Assembly (NCBI GenBank): GCA_028023455.1
Contig: JAQFVV010000027.1
Location: forward strand, 4,151,845-4,215,844
Direction of reading: 5' to 3'
DNA: 64,000 nt
DNA from: Epiperipatus broadwayi
Lineage: Eukaryota > Onychophora > Udeonychophora > Euonychophora > Peripatidae
The notes below the pieces were generated by a model, which was not told the DNA's origin, searched no databases, and saw nothing but the letters and a program-made list of their open reading frames with translations. Positions 59,259 to 64,000 of this stretch are shown one piece after another; the first letter of the stretch is position 1, and each line of letters begins with the position of its first letter. The position numbers were made by a program, and so were the translations under genes.

Positions 59259-60850
59259 TGAGAAAAAAAAATTAAAAGACTTTTATTTTTTGAAGTTTAT
59301 ATTCTTATAAATAAATTGAAATGGGGAAATAATTTATGAAAGACAAACATTTATTAATTTGGCTGCTTAAAGTTGAGTCCCTGTAAAGGTTAAACATGTA
59401 GTACTAAAAATAAATAAATACATTTATAAAGTGATAATTTTCAAATCCACACATCATTATAAGTCAAATTTCAGTTAACTTGCAAATAAAAGTCTCAATT
59501 GTAACCGTATATCCATTAGAAGATTATTCATTCATAAATATTATTTTTTATAGAAATGTCATTAATATACATAGCAATAACGATTTCTATATATTTTACT
59601 TATTTGGTACTCAAATTAATCAAAACATTGCCTGCTGGATGTTCAAACCTTGCATGCATATGATGCCACTTTAAATTAGCTTGATAGACAAAATGTTACC
59701 AAACTTTTCTATTCTCACTACTTACATGCCACCTACTTTAGTAATCAGTAGATGCCAGATGAAAGTGCTTAATAAATTCTTATCCAATATTATCTAGCTT
59801 TTGGCATTCATCTCTGAGAAGCATTTTTGGATTTTTTTTAATTGCCCACTTGGAACTTTTTTGAATTGAATGCAGCTTCCATTCTGGTAGTAATTTTTTT
59901 GTTTTTGTTATACTATTAAGCATTGAGTCCCAAATACAAAAGATTGTTACTTTTATTAACAAGTTCCATTTTGATCATGGTAACACTGGATAGTTATTGC
60001 TGTTTTGGGTGCTATGATGGTATTATGATCATTACCTTATTTTGAGCCTGAAGTTATTACTTTGGGGGGAAATCTGAAGATAGCAGCATAATACACACTT
60101 TTAGAAAATTATATCAAAGAAGTCAGAAATGATCCTTTTGATGTCATGAGAAGAGGTAATTTTTGAGTAGTGGATTCATCTCAGGTAAAATTCTCAAGTT
60201 TTCAAATTTTGAAGAAAAAAATTGTAATTTTTAGTAATTTGATATATTAAATATGCAATATTTTTGTAAAATACTTATTTTAAATCAAAAATCTATGTGA
60301 CGATAATTATATTTTATGTGAAAATATTTATTTTTTAAAAAAAAATTTGTATAATTTTGTTATGGCAAAATGGAAGCATGATTTTGTGTCCATTCTGGTT
60401 TTAAAAAAAATGTTTTTATATTTTAATAAGAATTACTTTAATGTTTAATTTTCTTTCTCTAACAATAACTAACCTTAAATTTCTTTCGAATTTAAAAAAT
60501 GGAATTCATATTTATAATATTTTGTTTTTGGATAAATAAATTACATTCAAAACACCAAGCACTATTATTATAACCATCATATTGTGTTTTGTTATTGTTA
60601 TAGTTAAGAAGTGTGTTTACTATTTATTTTTTCCTATTTTCCAAAATTTAAATATTGACTTTTGTAACATCCACCATCTGAAAGCTTACATTTGTAATAA
60701 ATAATGTAAAAATTATTGATATATGATTTAGAAAAAAAGCTTAATTGTAAAAATAAAATGTTCAAATATGAAAGATGTTTTCGCTAGGGGTCTTTTCAAA
60801 TGAGATAGGTGCAGTTGGAATTGGAATAGGTTAATCAAAGCACATAGATA
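59259..60850. other. AT-rich spacer with a decayed family 1 piece
   Basis: 59690-59825 holds family 1 words in minus order (TGCCACCTACTTTAGTAATC, AGATGCCAG, TCTTATCCAATAT, GGCATTCATCTCTGAGAAGC), too decayed for a core. The rest is unassigned. Confidence 0.4.
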
Positions 60851-60854
60851 AATT

Positions 60855-60977
60855 CAAAAAGCTTTTTACTAATGAAAGTCATTTGTGGATAGGACAATTT
60901 TGGATAAGAATTTATTAAATGCTACCATCTGGAATTATTGATTACTAAAGCTTACACTATATGGTAGCACTGGATAT
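60855..60977 (+). mobile_element. Decayed family 1 fragment
   Basis: AAAGCTTTTTACTAATGAAAG, GATAAGAATTTATTAAATGC, ATTATTGATTACTAAAGC and ATATGGTAGCACTGG keep the family order in plus orientation. Abuts an RTE tail directly. Confidence 0.5.
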
Positions 60978-61175
60978 ATTATTAGAAAAGATGTCAACAT
61001 ATAAACATTCAAACTGGATTTAACAAATTATGGAAAACCCAGAAAGATTGGACACATGAGATTAATAAATGGAAGGTAATTTGTTGAGATAGCAGGGGAG
61101 AAAAGAAGTCATGAATCAAAGAAACTGGTTTAAATTTGGGAAAAATTAATAATTGAAAATTATGATGATGATTGG
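60978..61175 (+). pseudogene. RTE-type LINE C-terminal tail, decayed
   Basis: GYIIRKDVN..TFKLDLTN, KPRKIGHMRLINGR, then VEIAGEKRS and LEKLIIEN-like residues with a GATGATGATTGG end. Weak but in the correct order. Confidence 0.45.
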
Positions 61176-61773
61176 TGAGTAATATATATATATATATATC
61201 ATAGTTCTCTGCATGATTAAAGTCTTTCTAAGTTTAATCCAATTTTTCTGATGCATAGCTTTTTCACATCAACAAATTCATCTCATTTTTTGATTTTATA
61301 TGTATTTTTTTCAAAACGTATGCAATATTTTGAAATTCATTTCACAACTTTATTGCCCATATTCTAACATCTTTTTTATTATCAGCTCCATTTCAGTATT
61401 TCTCTTTTTTTAATATATTTTTTTGATCTTTCTTAGTAATTCTCAAATCAAATATTTTTTCTATGGTCTCATCCTTGTATTTTTCTTTTGTTAAATATCT
61501 CTCATTTATAAGTAAGCATAACATAGATTTAATTTCTTGTAATATTAAATTATTTTTACCAAAATAATTTCATCCATTGTTTATTCTATAATTAACTTCA
61601 TCAGTAATATTTCTCTCTATGTTGATTGTTTGATTTTATAGTTATTTACCAACTATTTTTATTATTACCTATTTTTATAGGGTATATGAGCACAGACTTT
61701 CATACGACCCACCACTCTCCACTCTATCTCATTACACTGATACACCCAAACACGTATATGTTGAAAAAATAAA

Positions 61774-61830
61774 TAATCACTAATATATGTATTTCATGCT
61801 AAACCAGCAATCATCAGTTGGTCCAGATTA
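61774..61830 (-). ncRNA. Hammerhead-like motif, family 3 (left arm)
   Basis: Minus strand: TAATC/GATTA outer helix, CCAA against TTAG (one mismatch), CTGATGA, stem II TGCT-GGTTT-AGCA, GAAA, TACATATA. Slightly weaker than its sister arm because of the stem I change. Confidence 0.65.
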
Positions 61831-61944
61831 CCATCTCCACACATATATATCTAGCATGTATAGCATATATGTGTGGAGATGGTGATCTAAACTAGCTATC
61901 TTAATATAAATCTGACCACTTATAGCATATATGTGTGGAGATGG

Positions 61945-62001
61945 TAATCTGGCCCAACTGATGATTGCTAGTTTAGCATGAAATACATATATTGGTGATT
62001 A
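61945..62001 (+). ncRNA. Hammerhead ribozyme motif, family 3 (right arm)
   Basis: Helix Ib TAATC (61945-61949)/GATTA (61997-62001); helix Ia CCAA (61954-61957)/TTGG (61992-61995); core CTGATGA 61958-61964; stem II TGCT-AGTTT-AGCA with a U-U pair at its base; GAA 61980-61982; helix III ATA..TAT; predicted cut after A61991 (triplet ATA, allowed by the NUH rule). The helix III hairpin would have a 2-nt loop, so pairing between two RNAs is more likely. Confidence 0.7.
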
Positions 62002-62289
62002 TTTATCTTTTCAACATGTATGTGTTTGATGTGTATGAGTGTTATGAGATAGAGTGGAGAGTGGTGGGTCATGTGAAAGTTTGTGTTCATACACCCTATA
62101 TATTACATATATGGACACAGATATATAATAAGCCTGTGTTTCAGTTATTACCTATTTTTATAACTATCATTTTTCAAAACCTCATTGAACATTATTTTAG
62201 ACGTTTTAGTGGGTGTGTGCATATATATATATATTAATTCACAAATATTAAACAATCACTATTCACAACTTCAACACCAACCACTTCAA

Positions 62290-63045
62290 ATAAATACATT
62301 AATAATATTAGTAATAATGTTTTAGAGCTGCAGGAAATGTTGCAAGAGTTATCAGATGAAAGTAAGAAAATAGGATTAAAGATAAATGTTAAAAAAGACT
62401 AAAGTAATGTTCAATGGATTTTCTCAAAAGATGAAAATGAAGATTGATTATGATGTGTTAGAAAAAGTTAGCAACTACAAATATTTTTGTCCGATGATTA
62501 CTATAAATAGAAACAATCATAGAATTAATCTTGGATGGAGTGCTTTTGGTAGAAATAATGATATTAAGAGGAAATATACCTGGATGTCTTAAAAAATATA
62601 TATTGTTGATAAATGTGTTTACAAGTTCTTGTGAGGATATGAGATTTGGACACATAACAGAAGATTTAATAGAAAGATTTCAAACTTCTTAACAAAGTAT
62701 GGAGTGCTGTGTTTTAGGAATAGCAAGAAGGGACTGAGAATAGAATATAGATCATTGAGAGATGAAGTACATATTACTGACTTCATTGAAAGAATTAAAA
62801 AAGTCAAATGAAAGGGGGTTGGACATATTTCTAGAAGAGATGATAATAGATGAGTAGTTGAAACTTTCAATTGCATCTCAAGATATTGTAAATAAAACCT
62901 AGAGAGAGACCATATGTAAGATGGATAACAAATTTTGTTGGTATAATATGGTGAAGAAATGCTAAAGATCAGAAAAACTGGATTAAACTTGGAGAGACTT
63001 CATCCTGCAGGGTATCAAGAGTGGTTGAAAATTGATGATGATCAT
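62290..63045 (+). pseudogene. RTE-type LINE, thumb to C-terminus
   Basis: VLELQEMLQELSDESKKIGL, KINVKKTKVMFNGFSQKMKM, VLEKVSNYKYF...MITINRN, LGWSAFGRNNDI, a frameshifted middle (TSCEDMRFGHITEDLIERFQ-like), then TDFIERIKKV, GHISRRDDNR, RERPYVRWITN and a CWYNMVKKC-like end. This order (palm end, thumb, WSAFGRN, tail) identifies the RTE-like element whose tails are scattered through the window. The DD box lies upstream and is missing. Confidence 0.78.
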
Positions 63046-63180
63046 CACTAATCATTTAGGAGGCTGAGATTATCATATTCCTATTCCAAATACAACTTTA
63101 AACTTCACCTAGAGATTAGTATAGTTATTTATATTGCATCATGGGAATCATTTGATTTCTTTGTAGATGTTTTTATTTAT
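63046..63180. other. Spacer
   Basis: No feature recognised. Confidence 0.4.
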
Positions 63181-63184
63181 ATTT

Positions 63185-63335
63185 TCCTGAAAGTTTGTGA
63201 TGGTGCTATTTTAGATGTGATATGTTAGATTGTCCTGAAGGTTTGTGATGATGGTACTTTAGATGTGATATGTTGGACTATCCTGAAAGTTTATGATGAT
63301 AGTATTTTAGATGTGATAATCTGATGGACTATTTC
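63185..63335 (+). repeat. 48-bp minisatellite, about three units
   Basis: TCCTGAAAGTTTGTGATG starts at 63185, 63233 and 63281 with only a few differences. One frame reads LKVCDGAILDVIC, LKVCDDGTLDVIC, LKVYDDSILDVI with one stop, probably by chance, as 48 is a multiple of three. Confidence 0.9.
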
Positions 63336-63344
63336 CATATCCTT

Positions 63345-63610
63345 CATTAAATGTTAAACGTCTAGAAAATGTTAAACCTTACTTAAACTTTTCCAAATAC
63401 AAACAACTATTAGTAATAACACACAAGTTGGTAGATAACACATATTAATAGATAATCTACTAATCTGTAGTAGATAACACAGATTAGTAGATAATTTATT
63501 AACCTGTGTAAACTACCCACTCGTGTTGTCTTTGTGTGTTATTATTAACAATTGTTTGAATTTGGGGAAAAGTTTAAATATAATTTTAAATTTTCTAGAC
63601 ATTCAACATT
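63345..63610. mobile_element. Foldback element
   Basis: Inverted arms: AATGTTAAACGTCTAGAAAA with complement TTTTCTAGACATTCAACATT; TAAACTTTTCCAAAT with ATTTGGGGAAAAGTTTA; AGTAATAACACACAAG with TTTGTGTGTTATTATT. The centre contains smaller repeats of TAGATAACACA and TAGATAAT. No coding capacity. Confidence 0.75.
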
Positions 63611-64000
63611 TAATGATAGATGATGGAAATAATTCAACATATTACCACGTTTTTATTTATATATCTCAAGACTATGTGGAGAGTAGAAGTTTTAAGTATA
63701 TCTAAATATACACGTAGTTCGGGTTGTGCGTGCGCATTTATGTGTTTCAAATCGATAAAAATATTTTTCATCTACTCATTTAAAAAAAAATGTTTTAAAA
63801 ACTATCTGCAGTTTTTGAAGCAAAGTTTTATAAACTGTCAGAAAATTTTTTGAATTACTTATAAACACAGCTAATATCGTTTGAAATGACTTTTAAGTAA
63901 TATAATTTTATAGTGTTGTTTAAATCTCTCATCTATTGTAAGATAATTAAATTTATTTAACGTAATATACCCTAACAATGACTTTCGACAGACCTCTTAG
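63611..64000. other. AT-rich end of window
   Basis: No gene or repeat with a second copy recognised. Confidence 0.4.

Larger units (their letters stand above)
61680..62144. mobile_element. Family 3 ribozyme repeat, 18-bp target duplication
   Basis: 465-bp insertion in a minus-strand RTE remnant, flanked by perfect 18-bp repeats TTATTACCTATTTTTATA (61662-61679 and 62145-62162). It begins GGGTATATGAGCACAGAC and ends AATAAGCCTGTGTTTCAG. The left arm (minus) and right arm (plus) are complementary over CCACCACTCTCCACTCTATC, AAATAATCAC, ATGTATTTCATGCTAAA and ATCATCAGTTGG. A block ATAGCATATATGTGTGGAG is doubled in the centre (61862, 61922). Confidence 0.93.
61190..62240 (-). pseudogene. RTE-type LINE remnant split by family 3 element
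   Basis: Minus strand. 62163-62240 gives TKTSKIMFNEV-like residues. After the insertion at 61680-62144 the frame resumes with ITDEVNYRINNGWNYFGKNN (61590-61660), KEKYKDETIEKIFDL, and near 61200-61270 DVKKLCIRKIGLNLERL. This is the thumb-to-C-terminus of an RTE-like pol with gaps. Confidence 0.55.

Overview
The window is AT-rich nuclear DNA of a eukaryote, most likely an invertebrate animal. It is dense in decayed non-LTR retrotransposons, a piggyBac remnant, tRNA-like SINE heads, foldback elements and TA/GATA microsatellites. A cephalopod mollusc is my guess from the overall look of the repeats; nothing here proves it. I found no convincing host exon, no conserved host protein and no bacterial feature. 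Nearly everything recognisable is mobile DNA, and several elements are nested inside others.

The most interesting content is a set of dispersed repeats carrying hammerhead ribozyme (HHR) motifs. Family 1 (about 20 copies or fragments from 10.3 to 61 kb; best example 37895-39334) has a tandem unit of about 455-460 bp, usually arranged as an inverted pair. Each arm carries CTGATGA, a short stem II, GAAAC, the self-complementary hexamer ACTAGT and a long bulged stem I: the layout of a type I hammerhead with a minimal helix III. Family 2 (50265-51030, fragment 6022-6079) and family 3 (26640-27240, 61680-62144, relatives at 43.35 and 56.65 kb) share no obvious sequence with family 1 but fold into the same architecture and also occur as inverted pairs. 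Insertions are flanked by direct repeats of 13, 13, 14, 15 and 18 bp, and their end points vary. This fits retrotransposition of ribozyme-bearing RNA (retrozymes, or non-autonomous Penelope-like elements) better than cut-and-paste transposition.

Layout. 0-5.5 kb: AT-rich, one LINE tail (4.1-4.6 kb). 5.5-10 kb: foldback elements, microsatellites, a family 2 fragment and an old reverse transcriptase on the minus strand. 10.3-19 kb: family 1 copies, RTE-type LINE pieces and diverged tandem repeats; one minus-strand RTE copy (15.5-17.5 kb) is split by two insertions. 19-26 kb: RTE remnant, empty AT-rich DNA, GATA microsatellite, tRNA-like SINE, hAT-type MITE. 26.6-31.9 kb: family 3, LINE-A and five family 1 insertions. 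33.7-36.6 kb: the longest LINE-A copy. 37.3-40 kb: piggyBac transposase pseudogene cut by the 1.4 kb family 1 element. 40-50 kb: a duplicated AT-rich repeat, interleaved palindromes and further insertions. 50-58.3 kb: family 2, a second long LINE-A copy, more family 1. 59-64 kb: SINE head, RTE fragments, the cleanest family 3 insertion, a 48-bp minisatellite and a terminal foldback.

No gene here looks intact. LINE-A and the RTE elements are the plausible local enzyme types for mobilising non-autonomous RNAs, but all copies here are broken, and no Penelope-type RT/GIY-YIG protein was seen. Ribozyme calls rest on hand-drawn pairing and on covariation between copies, not on a covariance-model search.
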